Shown here piece after piece: positions 43,395 to 51,289 of a stretch of DNA of 64,000 nt; the first letter of the stretch is position 1, and every line of letters starts with the position of its first letter. Where the stretch lies: positions 1 through 64,000 of the forward strand of contig JAKSBJ010000112.1 of the NCBI GenBank assembly GCA_022361195.1, written 5' to 3'. Source of the DNA: Flavobacteriales bacterium. GTDB taxonomy: Bacteria; Bacteroidota; Bacteroidia; Flavobacteriales_D; Crocinitomicaceae. The notes beneath the pieces are model-generated. The model was given only the letters and a program-made list of their open reading frames with translations. It was not told the origin of the DNA and did no database searches. Position numbers and translations under genes: made by a program.

Positions 43395-44924
43395 TTAATG
43401 TCTGATTACAATTTTAGATGGGTACACCTTTTCATTTTGTTTCAGTAATACAAGGTAAGTTCCATCGGCTAAATCAGTGTCAATAATGGTTGAACCAGTA
43501 TTGTTGTTTTGTTCATAAACCAATCTTCCATCTAAAGACAAAATATTAAGATCGTACTGTCCTTCAAAATTAACTTTGAAGTTTCCGTTAGACGGATTTG
43601 GCATAATGCTCAATTCTGACTGCGTTTCTTTCTCAATGCTCACCGTTCCACTCATACAATACGGAACCGGATCGGCATCGTAAAAATCGATTGCATCACC
43701 TGCCAAATCAATCACGTTTTGAACATTTTCAAGATTATCTCCATCCTCATTGTAAACAATGGCAAAGTCGTAACACAAAATCTGAAAAGGTCCAAATGAC
43801 TCCTCTTCAAAGCTCATCATCATACGACGATCACCCGGAACATTTTCTGCACTCAATTCAGACCATTCTTCCGGGCTATTTGGATTACCACTGTACAAGA
43901 AGTTTGTGTTCTCTGTTCCTCCATGACCAATTCCCCCTTCGGTAAAAGAAGTCCCATCAGGCCAAATAGCTCCCATGTAGTTGTAATAATCCGTTGATGT
44001 TGAAGGTGCCCCTGTTGCTCCTCCCGAAGCAGCATATGTTGCAAAAGCTCTTGCATCTTTATTTAAACCAACAATACCAACAGCAGCGACATCATCTCCT
44101 CCTCCAGTATTTCCGTTGTATCCAAACATGACATTATTTTCCTCATTAAAACCAACAAAATCATTATCGGCCAGGCCTACATCAATGTCGGCAAAACATG
44201 CTGCTCGAAAGTTAAAAAGTGTTTGTGTTCCACGATTAATCACCTTCATATTAATAAAAGTAGCATCCTCCCAATCAGAAGAATTGTATTGATATACTAA
44301 GTAGTGAACTTCAATTCCAATAGGATCTCCCCCTGTTTCATGAAGATCCGCTTTATCGTTAAGAATAATATAGACAGCCTCATCCCCTTTTATTTTTGGA
44401 TAGTCACCATGCGTGGGATCATAAACACCGTCTCCATCTGTATCAACAAAAGGAGCTAAATTAAAGCTTACGCCTTCAGCTACATCACCATGGGCCGGCC
44501 AGTTTAAAATGTTTTCGGGAGTTGTATACCCTATCTCATCATAGTTTTCTATATGGTTATCAATCTCGGCTTTGGTGACTGGGTAAACGGTATACTCTTC
44601 GGAGCCGGAAGGGTACTCAGCTGTACCATCAGTAGTTAAAGGTCCCGTAAATAAGTCCCCTTCAGGTGTATAGGTTTGAGCAGCAAGTTTTGTACTTCCA
44701 TTAACGTCCTCTCCTCCAAACCAAAATCCCATGCTATATATCATATGAGTCCCAGATCCGGCAGGTGCTTCATAGCCTGCTGAACTTGTTTCTGAATTGT
44801 GAAAAAATAATCCGTCATTGGATAAAGTTGCGCTAATATTATTCTGCTCTAAATCATAAAAGGTATACTGTCCAAAAGACACCACACCCAATGCAGAAAA
44901 TAAGATTGTAGTATAAAGTTTCAT
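43395..44924 (-). CDS. Secreted protein with T9SS type A sorting domain
   Basis: Start at 44924 (509 aa): signal peptide MKLYTTILFSALGVVSFGQ (residues 1-19). The mature region has Asp-rich, calcium-binding-like loops (DTDGDGVYDPTHGDYP) and beta-rich segments with DVEG/GGDD turns. The last 75 residues (SIMPNPSNGNFKVNFEGQYD...LADGTYLVLL) are a T9SS type A sorting domain, so the protein is exported to the surface or medium. The central domain is not identified. A CAAACTTA box (44949-44956) is a likely -7 element. Confidence 0.85.
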   Translation of the reverse strand: MKLYTTILFSALGVVSFGQYTFYDLEQNNISATLSNDGLFFHNSETSSAGYEAPAGSGTHMIYSMGFWFGGEDVNGSTKLAAQTYTPEGDLFTGPLTTDGTAEYPSGSEEYTVYPVTKAEIDNHIENYDEIGYTTPENILNWPAHGDVAEGVSFNLAPFVDTDGDGVYDPTHGDYPKIKGDEAVYIILNDKADLHETGGDPIGIEVHYLVYQYNSSDWEDATFINMKVINRGTQTLFNFRAACFADIDVGLADNDFVGFNEENNVMFGYNGNTGGGDDVAAVGIVGLNKDARAFATYAASGGATGAPSTSTDYYNYMGAIWPDGTSFTEGGIGHGGTENTNFLYSGNPNSPEEWSELSAENVPGDRRMMMSFEEESFGPFQILCYDFAIVYNEDGDNLENVQNVIDLAGDAIDFYDADPVPYCMSGTVSIEKETQSELSIMPNPSNGNFKVNFEGQYDLNILSLDGRLVYEQNNNTGSTIIDTDLADGTYLVLLKQNEKVYPSKIVIRH

Positions 44925-44948
44925 GAGTTTTTTTATTTGTATTACACT

Positions 44949-44956
44949 CAAACTTA
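44949..44956 (-). promoter_or_regulatory. Possible -7 box for the T9SS cargo gene 43395
   Basis: Minus strand TAAGTTTG, exact TAnnTTTG, about 24 nt before the ATG at 44924. No clear -33. Confidence 0.4.
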
Positions 44957-45063
44957 ACTTAAACCAGAGGCTTTTCACAGCTATAGATTTCTAAAAAAAC
45001 CCAATTCTATACCAGTCAAAATAATTTTACCAGAACTAAAACGATTTTGCCCTAAATCAAAAA

Positions 45064-45085
45064 AGGGAGACTAAAAAGCCTCCCT
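45064..45085 (-). terminator. Terminator after the SUMF1 gene 45110
   Basis: Read on the minus strand, AGGGAGGCT...AGTCTCCCT pairs (one mismatch, loop TTTT), followed by TTTTTT. It lies between the stop of the 45110 gene and the next gene. Confidence 0.6.
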
Positions 45086-45109
45086 GATTCAAAAAGTAAT
45101 TAAACCCTG

Positions 45110-45973
45110 TTACTTAGTACTTAAAAATGTCATTACCGGACGAAATCCTACAAACGGATTAGCAGCCGTAAATTCCTCTTCACTATCTACTCTAATATCA
45201 TGACCGGTAGAATACCAATGTCCTCCCATTGATACATTCTCTTTTGCTACCATTTCAGCTACATTTCCACTCATATTATACAAACCATAATCATTGGCAT
45301 AATAAGTCATGGTTGGAGAAGTATAAAAGCTTCCATCCTCAATAAATGAAGCTGCGGCTCCTTCAATGATAACTGGATTTCCATTTTCATCGGTCGTGAT
45401 GTTTTCTTCTCCTATATGCTTAAAGTTGGCTAGGTAATTTCCTTCATCATCTCTCAAATAAGGCCCATTCCAAGCATAAGCATTTTGCTGATTTCCGGCT
45501 TGTGCAGCATAAATCCATTCTTCTTTAAACGGTAAACGAAAATCGTTAATTACATCCCCATATAGTTCTTTTGACATTTCTGTTAAATAGATGCAATACA
45601 GTTCTGCTCCCTCTCGGGTTACCCCTACAACCGGATAATTATCATAAGCCGGATGACTGAAATACAGGTTTACCATTGGCTCCGAAAAACTTCCAAATTG
45701 ATTCCATACTGTGGTATCTGGAATAGCTTTTTGAAGATCTTCTTCTTTTCCGTTTTCTCTCAAATGTTGTACAAAGTCTCTGTATTCTTTATTGGTGACC
45801 TCATGTTGTGCCATAAAAAAGGCATTACAAGAAACATCTTGATCTCCAATGGTTGTGGTTCCACTTGGCACATAAACATAATTTTCCGGCACCTTAAATT
45901 TCTTTCGTTTTTTGTAAGTAAAGGATAAAAGACTGATTGAAATAAGACCAATAAGAATAGTGAATTTGTTCAT
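45110..45973 (-). CDS. SUMF1/FGE-fold protein (Gld-like), small
   Basis: This 287-residue protein has an N-terminal signal or anchor (FTILIGLISISLLSF) followed by a basic cluster (KKRKKFKVPENYVYV). It shares the FGE-like blocks AQHEVTNKEYRDFV, HPAYDNYPVVGVTREGAELYC and FRLPFKEEWIYAAQAG, and ends GFRPVMTFLSTK. As in the larger SUMF1 protein at 22108, the Cys pair of true formylglycine-generating enzymes is missing (GGHWYSTGHDIRVDSE), so a GldK/GldJ-like structural role fits better. Confidence 0.85.
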   Translation of the reverse strand: MNKFTILIGLISISLLSFTYKKRKKFKVPENYVYVPSGTTTIGDQDVSCNAFFMAQHEVTNKEYRDFVQHLRENGKEEDLQKAIPDTTVWNQFGSFSEPMVNLYFSHPAYDNYPVVGVTREGAELYCIYLTEMSKELYGDVINDFRLPFKEEWIYAAQAGNQQNAYAWNGPYLRDDEGNYLANFKHIGEENITTDENGNPVIIEGAAASFIEDGSFYTSPTMTYYANDYGLYNMSGNVAEMVAKENVSMGGHWYSTGHDIRVDSEEEFTAANPFVGFRPVMTFLSTK

Positions 45974-46036
45974 GAATGTTAGTTTTTTAGGTTGACTTAG
46001 AAAATAATGTTGAAACGTACTTTAGTTACATTTTTT

Positions 46037-46894
46037 CTATTTGAAATATAAGGCTATGGCTTTTATTTCAGCTTTTTTAAGCATTGGATATTCCTTTAGA
46101 AAATGCTTGGTGTAGATGATTTTCCCACTTTCCAAACTAACCAAAGAAATCTCTGTAAACTGATTTTGAGCAAAATACAATACGTAATGTTGTTTGTCTC
46201 TTTTTCGAATTACATCCAAATATTCTTCATGCGCAACGAGTCGATAACGAATTCCGGCATCCTCAATCTTTTCCATATCGATATAGTCCTGCGCTTGTTC
46301 TCGACTGATAAGTAAGGTATTTCCTAAAGGATTACCACTTTCTTCAATGATTGTTTCTGAGATAGAAGTATTTAATTGCGTTCCAACGTCCAATAACTTC
46401 TTTTCCTTAATCCACTTTAAACCTGCATTTAAAGAACCAATCATCATGTGGTTAAAGAGGTAGCGAGATGTATCTTTCATTAATGGATAAAAACCATTGT
46501 AGTACATATAGCCCAGTGTTCTCTCCATATTTACATCACCTTTATGTTCATAAAGTGCCCCAGGCAACAACATGAGTACGTATTGATTTTTACGATCTTG
46601 AAAATACTGTTTGGTGATCTTCTTTTTACGGACAAAAAGGGCCGTTGACTTCTTGTCTGGCTTTTGTAAACGTTCATTTACCTTAAATTCACTAATGGTC
46701 CAATTATTTTCCAAAGCACTAATCATACTTTGATCAAACAAAGAATCATCTGTTTTCATGAAGGTAATTCCGTACTTCAATAAATTTTGATAGGCAACTT
46801 GCTGTGCTCCCTGGTTAAATACCTGAGCTTGAGTTTTAAGTGATGTTCCTAAAAAGAAAAAAAGGTAAAGGGCAAATAATTGTCGTTTTTGCAT
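46037..46894 (-). CDS. Exported protein of unknown function
   Basis: This 285-residue protein has a signal peptide (MQKRQLFALYLFFFLGTSLKTQAQ, quoted as residues 1-24 region ending QAQ). The mature part is mixed alpha/beta, with MMIGSLNAGLKWIKEKKLL and repeated ISLVSLESGK-type strands. The family is not recognised. It lies upstream of the MarC gene on the same strand with a 53-nt gap that contains an imperfect inverted repeat, so it is likely a separate unit. Confidence 0.7.
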   Translation of the reverse strand: MQKRQLFALYLFFFLGTSLKTQAQVFNQGAQQVAYQNLLKYGITFMKTDDSLFDQSMISALENNWTISEFKVNERLQKPDKKSTALFVRKKKITKQYFQDRKNQYVLMLLPGALYEHKGDVNMERTLGYMYYNGFYPLMKDTSRYLFNHMMIGSLNAGLKWIKEKKLLDVGTQLNTSISETIIEESGNPLGNTLLISREQAQDYIDMEKIEDAGIRYRLVAHEEYLDVIRKRDKQHYVLYFAQNQFTEISLVSLESGKIIYTKHFLKEYPMLKKAEIKAIALYFK

Positions 46895-46947
46895 AGTGGT
46901 TGTTGTATGTGGCTAAAATATAAATAATGCCACAACCAACCGTTCTA

Positions 46948-47547
46948 TTATTCTGCTGGCATGGCAAATCCAAACAACTCTTTCGCATTATCGGCAAAGA
47001 GTTTTACGGCAATCGCTAACAAAATGATGCCAAACACCTTTTTAAGCACTGCAATTCCACCTTTACCCAGGAGTTTTTCAATTCGACGCGTCAGTTTTAA
47101 AACCGCGTAAACAATAATCATGTTAAGTAAAACAGCAATGGCAATATTAATCGCTGCATACTCTACTCGCAATGAAATTAAAGTTGTCATGGTACCCGCG
47201 CCCGCAATAAGCGGAAAAGCCAGTGGAACGATAGAAACAACTTTAGAATCATTTTCTTCTTCCCTAAAAAGCTCAAAGCCAAAAATCATTTCGGCACCCA
47301 GTGCAAATAAAATTAAAGCACCCACTACGGCAAAGGCCTTGAGGTCAACCCCCAATAAATTAAGAATACTCTCTCCCAAAAAGAGAAAGGCCAACATAAT
47401 TCCAAAAGCCACCAAAGAAGCTTTAAGTGAATTAATGGTTCCTGACTTTTGTTTAAGTTTAATGATGATCGGAATATTTCCGATAATATCGATAACGGCA
47501 AAGAGAATCATAAACGCTTTGCCCACCTCAATAATATTAAATCCCAT
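46948..47547 (-). CDS. MarC family inner membrane protein
   Basis: This 199-residue protein has six hydrophobic helices in the MarC pattern, starting FMILFAVIDIIGNIPIII, with the conserved LAFPLIAGAGTMTTLI segment before helix 4. It is an integral cytoplasmic-membrane protein of uncertain function; the family was once tied to multiple antibiotic resistance but this is not established. The ATG overlaps the purN stop by one base (TGATG), so the two genes are translationally coupled. Confidence 0.9.
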   Translation of the reverse strand: MGFNIIEVGKAFMILFAVIDIIGNIPIIIKLKQKSGTINSLKASLVAFGIMLAFLFLGESILNLLGVDLKAFAVVGALILFALGAEMIFGFELFREEENDSKVVSIVPLAFPLIAGAGTMTTLISLRVEYAAINIAIAVLLNMIIVYAVLKLTRRIEKLLGKGGIAVLKKVFGIILLAIAVKLFADNAKELFGFAMPAE

Positions 47548-48116
47548 CAGCTTAAGTTTTTAAGAAGTTGTTCTATAGTTGGAGCAAAATAACGATGTTC
47601 AAGCTCCAAAACCTTTCGGGCTATTTCTTCGGCTGAATCATTTTCATTTAAATTAACTGACTCCTGCCGAATAATGCCGCCCTCATCATAGTGATTATTA
47701 ACGTAATGAATTGTCATTCCAGAAACACTTTCGCCTGCTTCGCGAACTGCTTTATGAACATTCATTCCATACATTCCTTTCCCTCCGTAAGCTGGAAGTA
47801 AGGCCGGGTGGATGTTTACAATTGCTCCATCGTATTTTTCAACGATATCCGCACTTATTTTTTTGAGGTAACCGGCTAAAACCACGAAATCAACTTCATT
47901 TTCCAACAATTTATTTAATAATTCGCCATTCTCCAACTCCTGTTTTGAATGAATATATGTCGGAACATTAAAATTGGCTGCTTTCTGAAGTACTCCGGCC
48001 GAAGCATTATTTGTAATAACCAACACAACCTCAGCCAGATTACTCTGCTGAAAGTGTTGCATTATTTTTAATGCGTTACTACCGCCGCCAGATGCTAAAA
48101 TTGCAATCCTTTTCAT
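47547..48116 (-). CDS. purN: Phosphoribosylglycinamide formyltransferase
   Basis: This 189-residue GART enzyme transfers a formyl group from 10-formyl-THF to GAR in step 3 of purine synthesis. Signature elements are the N-terminal ASGGGSNALKIMQHF, the formyl-transferase motif VNIHPALLPAYGGKGMYG and the catalytic Asp region of HYVNNHYDEGGIIRQ. The length matches the E. coli enzyme. It is followed directly by marC and preceded by a -7 box (48139-48146). Confidence 0.95.
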   Translation of the reverse strand: MKRIAILASGGGSNALKIMQHFQQSNLAEVVLVITNNASAGVLQKAANFNVPTYIHSKQELENGELLNKLLENEVDFVVLAGYLKKISADIVEKYDGAIVNIHPALLPAYGGKGMYGMNVHKAVREAGESVSGMTIHYVNNHYDEGGIIRQESVNLNENDSAEEIARKVLELEHRYFAPTIEQLLKNLS

Positions 48117-48138
48117 GGTTTAAAGCTCAATTTGGGGG

Positions 48139-48146
48139 CAAAGTTA
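48139..48146 (-). promoter_or_regulatory. Possible -7 box of purN
   Basis: Minus strand TAACTTTG, exact TAnnTTTG, about 22 nt before the ATG at 48116. No clear -33. Confidence 0.4.
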
Positions 48147-48206
48147 CGCTTAAACATCCCGAAGAAAAAAATAAGTGATACATTTATTTACAAAATTTTC
48201 ACATTT

Positions 48207-48881
48207 ATGTCCTCAAAAACTCAAGCATTTATTCCATATGACCCGGTTAAGTTTACCGAAGAAGAAACGATTGAACGTGCACAATCATTTTACGAATTCA
48301 TGGATAAACGACGATCGGTTAGAGAGTTTTCGGATCGTGACGTACCCGAAGAGGTGATTCGGAATATTGTCTTAACTGCTGGTACAGCTCCATCAGGTGC
48401 TCATAAACAACCCTGGACTTTTTGCATTATCCGAAACAGTGAGCTCAAAAGCAAAGTGAGAGCATTGGCTGAAGAAGAAGAGCGCAAAAACTATGACGGG
48501 CGTATGAGCGAACGTTGGATAAAGGATCTAGAACCATTTGGAACCGATGCGGTGAAAGAATTCATTGACATTGCTCCCTGGATTATTATTGCGCTTAAAA
48601 AATCATTTGATTGGGATGAGGATGGGAATAAAACTCAAAACTATTATGTAAATGAGTCTGCTGGTATTGCCTGCGGAATGTTGATTACTGCCATTCACAA
48701 TGCCGGATTGGTGACCTTAACCCATACACCAAGTCCAATGAACTTTATTGCAAAGGCCCTAAACCGGCCTGAAAATGAAAAACCTTTTCTTTTATTACCC
48801 GTTGGCTATCCTGCCGAAAACTGTGAGGTTCCGGATCTTAAAAGGAAGGATTTTGAGGATATCGCAATTTATTTCAAGTAA
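48207..48881 (+). CDS. Nitroreductase-fold flavoprotein, iodotyrosine deiodinase-like
   Basis: Start at 48207 (224 aa). FMN-binding motif RRSVREFSDRDVP (35-47) and TAGTAPSGAHKQPWTF (57-72) resemble mammalian iodotyrosine deiodinase almost motif for motif. The substrate-lid residues of that enzyme, Glu, Tyr and Lys spaced 4 and 21 apart, are at E92, Y96 and K117 here, and the LLPVGYP...VPDLKRK tail is also shared. It is expected to reductively dehalogenate halotyrosines or related phenols. It stands alone, divergent from purN. Confidence 0.87.
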   Translation: MSSKTQAFIPYDPVKFTEEETIERAQSFYEFMDKRRSVREFSDRDVPEEVIRNIVLTAGTAPSGAHKQPWTFCIIRNSELKSKVRALAEEEERKNYDGRMSERWIKDLEPFGTDAVKEFIDIAPWIIIALKKSFDWDEDGNKTQNYYVNESAGIACGMLITAIHNAGLVTLTHTPSPMNFIAKALNRPENEKPFLLLPVGYPAENCEVPDLKRKDFEDIAIYFK

Positions 48882-48883
48882 AT

Positions 48884-48914
48884 TTTGATTTTCTGTATAT
48901 AAGTATTTTCTTTG
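48884..48914 (+). promoter_or_regulatory. Probable promoter of acpP
   Basis: TTTG at 48884-48887, 19-nt spacer, TTTCTTTG at 48907-48914 (one or two mismatches to TAnnTTTG), about 32 nt before the ATG at 48947. Confidence 0.45.
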
Positions 48915-48946
48915 CAGACTGAATTAAACCATTAAAACAGATTATT

Positions 48947-49183
48947 ATGTCTGATGTAAAATCAAGAGTAATGTCTATCATTGTAGACAAGTTAGGTGTA
49001 GCTGAAGACGAGGTTACTCCGGAAGCAAGCTTCACAAATGACCTTGGAGCTGATTCTTTGGACACTGTTGAACTTATCATGGAATTTGAAAAGGAATTCA
49101 ACATTGCTATTCCAGATGATCAAGCAGAAAAAATCCAGACAGTTGGAGACGCAATTGCGTACATTGAAGGAAACGCAAAGTAA
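48947..49183 (+). CDS. acpP: Acyl carrier protein
   Basis: This 78-residue acidic helical protein carries the phosphopantetheine site S37 in [10 protein letters not shown]. It shuttles acyl chains for fatty-acid synthesis. The gene is followed by fabF 51 nt downstream and rnc, an order common in bacteria. A promoter-like sequence lies directly upstream. Confidence 0.96.
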   Translation: MSDVKSRVMSIIVDKLGVAEDEVTPEASFTNDLGADSLDTVELIMEFEKEFNIAIPDDQAEKIQTVGDAIAYIEGNAK

Positions 49184-49234
49184 TTTTACATCCTTTCTTT
49201 ATCTCAACCCTTTTCATTCATTTAGTAAACTCAG

Positions 49235-50488
49235 ATGGAATTAAAAAGAGTGGTCGTAACAGGGCTTGGTGCCTTGACTCCTATAGGGAACACAACCGAT
49301 GAATATTGGAATGCTCTTATTAATGGAGTAAGCGGAGCGGCTCGAATCACGAATTTCGATCCGACAAAGTTTAAAACTCAGTTTGCTTGTGAGCTGAAGG
49401 GATTTGACGTCCTTGATCATATCGATCGTAAGGATGCAAGAAAGATGGATCCATTTACCCAGTATGCTATGGTTTCTTCAGCAGAGGCCATGGCAGACTC
49501 GGGACTTGATCTCGAAAAAATAAATCTGGATCGTGCCGGAGTAGTCTGGGGATCTGGAATTGGAGGTTTAAAGACCTTCCAGGATGAGTGCGAAGGCTAC
49601 TTTTCCAACGAAAAAAACCCAAGATTTAACCCGTTTTTTATCCCGAAAATGATTGTTGATATCGCTTCGGGGTGGATTTCTATTAAATACGGATTCCGCG
49701 GACCAAATTATGTAACTGTATCTGCTTGTGCATCTTCAAACAATGCATTAATTGATGCTTTTAATTTGATTCGTTTAGGAAAAGCCGATGTTATCATCTC
49801 TGGTGGATCTGAAGCTGCTGTTACTGATGCAGGAGTTGGAGGATTTAATGCTTTAAAAGCACTTTCAACCAGAAATGATTCTCCAGAAACAGCTTCACGT
49901 CCTTTTGATAAGGATAGAGAAGGTTTTGTTTTGGGAGAAGGTTCCGCTGCTTTAATCATTGAAGAGTTAGAACACGCTAAGGCAAGAGGGGCTAAGATTT
50001 ATGCAGAGATTGCAGGAGCTGGATTATCAGCCGATGCACATCATATTACCGCACCACACCCAGAAGGTTTAGGTGCAATATCTGTTATGAAGCAAGCAAT
50101 TGCTGAAGCACAGATTGATCCATCCCAAATGGATTACATTAATGTTCACGGAACATCTACCCCATTAGGGGACATCGCAGAGACTGTAGCTATCAAAGAA
50201 GTATTCGGTGAAGCAGCCTATGATCTGAATATTTCGTCAACAAAATCAATGACAGGTCACCTATTAGGTGCGGCTGGAGCCATTGAGTCTGTAGCTTGTA
50301 TTAAAGCTATCGAGAACAATATCGTGCCTCCAACCATTAATCACTTTACAGATGATCCTGACATTGACAATAAACTGAATCTTACATTTAATAAAGCACA
50401 AGAACGTACTGTAAACTATGCTTTAAGTAATACATTCGGTTTTGGAGGGCATAATACCTCCGTGATATTTAAGTCATACAACGATTAA
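49235..50488 (+). CDS. fabF: 3-oxoacyl-ACP synthase II
   Basis: This 417-residue beta-ketoacyl synthase condenses malonyl-ACP with acyl-ACP. The catalytic Cys lies in TVSACASSNNALID (about residue 164), and the two catalytic His in NVHGTSTPLGD (about 304) and STKSMTGHLLGAAGA (about 341). The C-terminus NTFGFGGHNTSV is canonical. It is between acpP and rnc. Confidence 0.96.
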   Translation: MELKRVVVTGLGALTPIGNTTDEYWNALINGVSGAARITNFDPTKFKTQFACELKGFDVLDHIDRKDARKMDPFTQYAMVSSAEAMADSGLDLEKINLDRAGVVWGSGIGGLKTFQDECEGYFSNEKNPRFNPFFIPKMIVDIASGWISIKYGFRGPNYVTVSACASSNNALIDAFNLIRLGKADVIISGGSEAAVTDAGVGGFNALKALSTRNDSPETASRPFDKDREGFVLGEGSAALIIEELEHAKARGAKIYAEIAGAGLSADAHHITAPHPEGLGAISVMKQAIAEAQIDPSQMDYINVHGTSTPLGDIAETVAIKEVFGEAAYDLNISSTKSMTGHLLGAAGAIESVACIKAIENNIVPPTINHFTDDPDIDNKLNLTFNKAQERTVNYALSNTFGFGGHNTSVIFKSYND

Positions 50489-50494
50489 TATAAT

Positions 50495-51211
50495 TTGCTA
50501 CGTTTTTTCACTTCTAAAAAGAAGGGTAAAGGTGACCTAAAATTAATTTCTTTTCTGGTCAAGAATTTGGGTTATCGACCTAAGGATCATATGCTTTTTG
50601 TTAAAGCTATGACGCATAAGTCCTACAGTAATACGCGGGAGGACTTGAAGAGTAATGAACGTTTGGAATATCTTGGTGATACGGTAATTGACCTGATTGT
50701 AGCTCGTTATTTATTTGAAAAATTTCCTGAAAAAGACGAAGGTTATTTGACCAAGGTCAAGTCGAAAATCGTTAATCGTAAAATGCTTGCCTATATTGGT
50801 GGTGAGCTGGAATTAAAAAAATACATTCGCTATAAAACAGGTCGATCGATTAGGATTGAAACTTTAGAAGGAAATGCTTTGGAAGCATTGGTTGGAGCTG
50901 TTTATCTTGATTCAAATTTTGAAACAGCTCAAAAGGTTTTTAATAACTATATCCTCAATAAATACGTTGATTTTAATACGGTTTTAGAGCAGGAAATTGA
51001 CTTTAAAAGTACTCTTCTCATTTGGGGGCAAAAGAATAAACTTTCGGTTAAATTCGTCATTACCGACGAGGCTGTTAAAGAAAATGGTTTCGTTTATACC
51101 TCTCAAGTTATTATCATGGGGAAAGAATGGGGTATGGGGAAAGGAAAGTCCAAAAAAGAAGCCGAACAACATGCGTCACAGGAAACACTGGCGTTACTCG
51201 GAGAATCTTAG
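50495..51211 (+). CDS. rnc: Ribonuclease III, TTG start
   Basis: This 238-residue endonuclease cuts double-stranded RNA and matures rRNA. The RNase III signature NERLEYLGDTVIDLIV is at about 56-71, with the second acidic site in TLEGNALEALVGAVYLD. The C-terminal dsRBD (FKSTLLIWGQKNKLSV...GKGKSKKEAEQHASQETL) is complete. The start is TTG at 50495, 6 nt after the fabF stop; the first ATG in frame is too far inside. Confidence 0.93.
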   Translation: MLRFFTSKKKGKGDLKLISFLVKNLGYRPKDHMLFVKAMTHKSYSNTREDLKSNERLEYLGDTVIDLIVARYLFEKFPEKDEGYLTKVKSKIVNRKMLAYIGGELELKKYIRYKTGRSIRIETLEGNALEALVGAVYLDSNFETAQKVFNNYILNKYVDFNTVLEQEIDFKSTLLIWGQKNKLSVKFVITDEAVKENGFVYTSQVIIMGKEWGMGKGKSKKEAEQHASQETLALLGES

Positions 51212-51232
51212 TTAACATCTCTCTTTCTAATC

Positions 51233-51270
51233 AAAAAAAATCCCCACCAATTTTTTGGCAGGGAATTTTT
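51233..51270. terminator. Bidirectional terminator between rnc and the convergent giant gene
   Basis: AAATCCC..CCAA pairs with TTGG..GGGATTT-like sequence with mismatches, flanked by A8 on the left and T5 on the right. Confidence 0.6.
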
Positions 51271-51289
51271 CCGATCAGTGCTGAAAAAG

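Noticed and set aside
46900-46940. Inverted repeat GTGGC/GCCAC between the 46037 and marC genes as a terminator
   Set aside because: Five-base stem with a 15-nt AT loop and no T-run; it may equally be part of a promoter.
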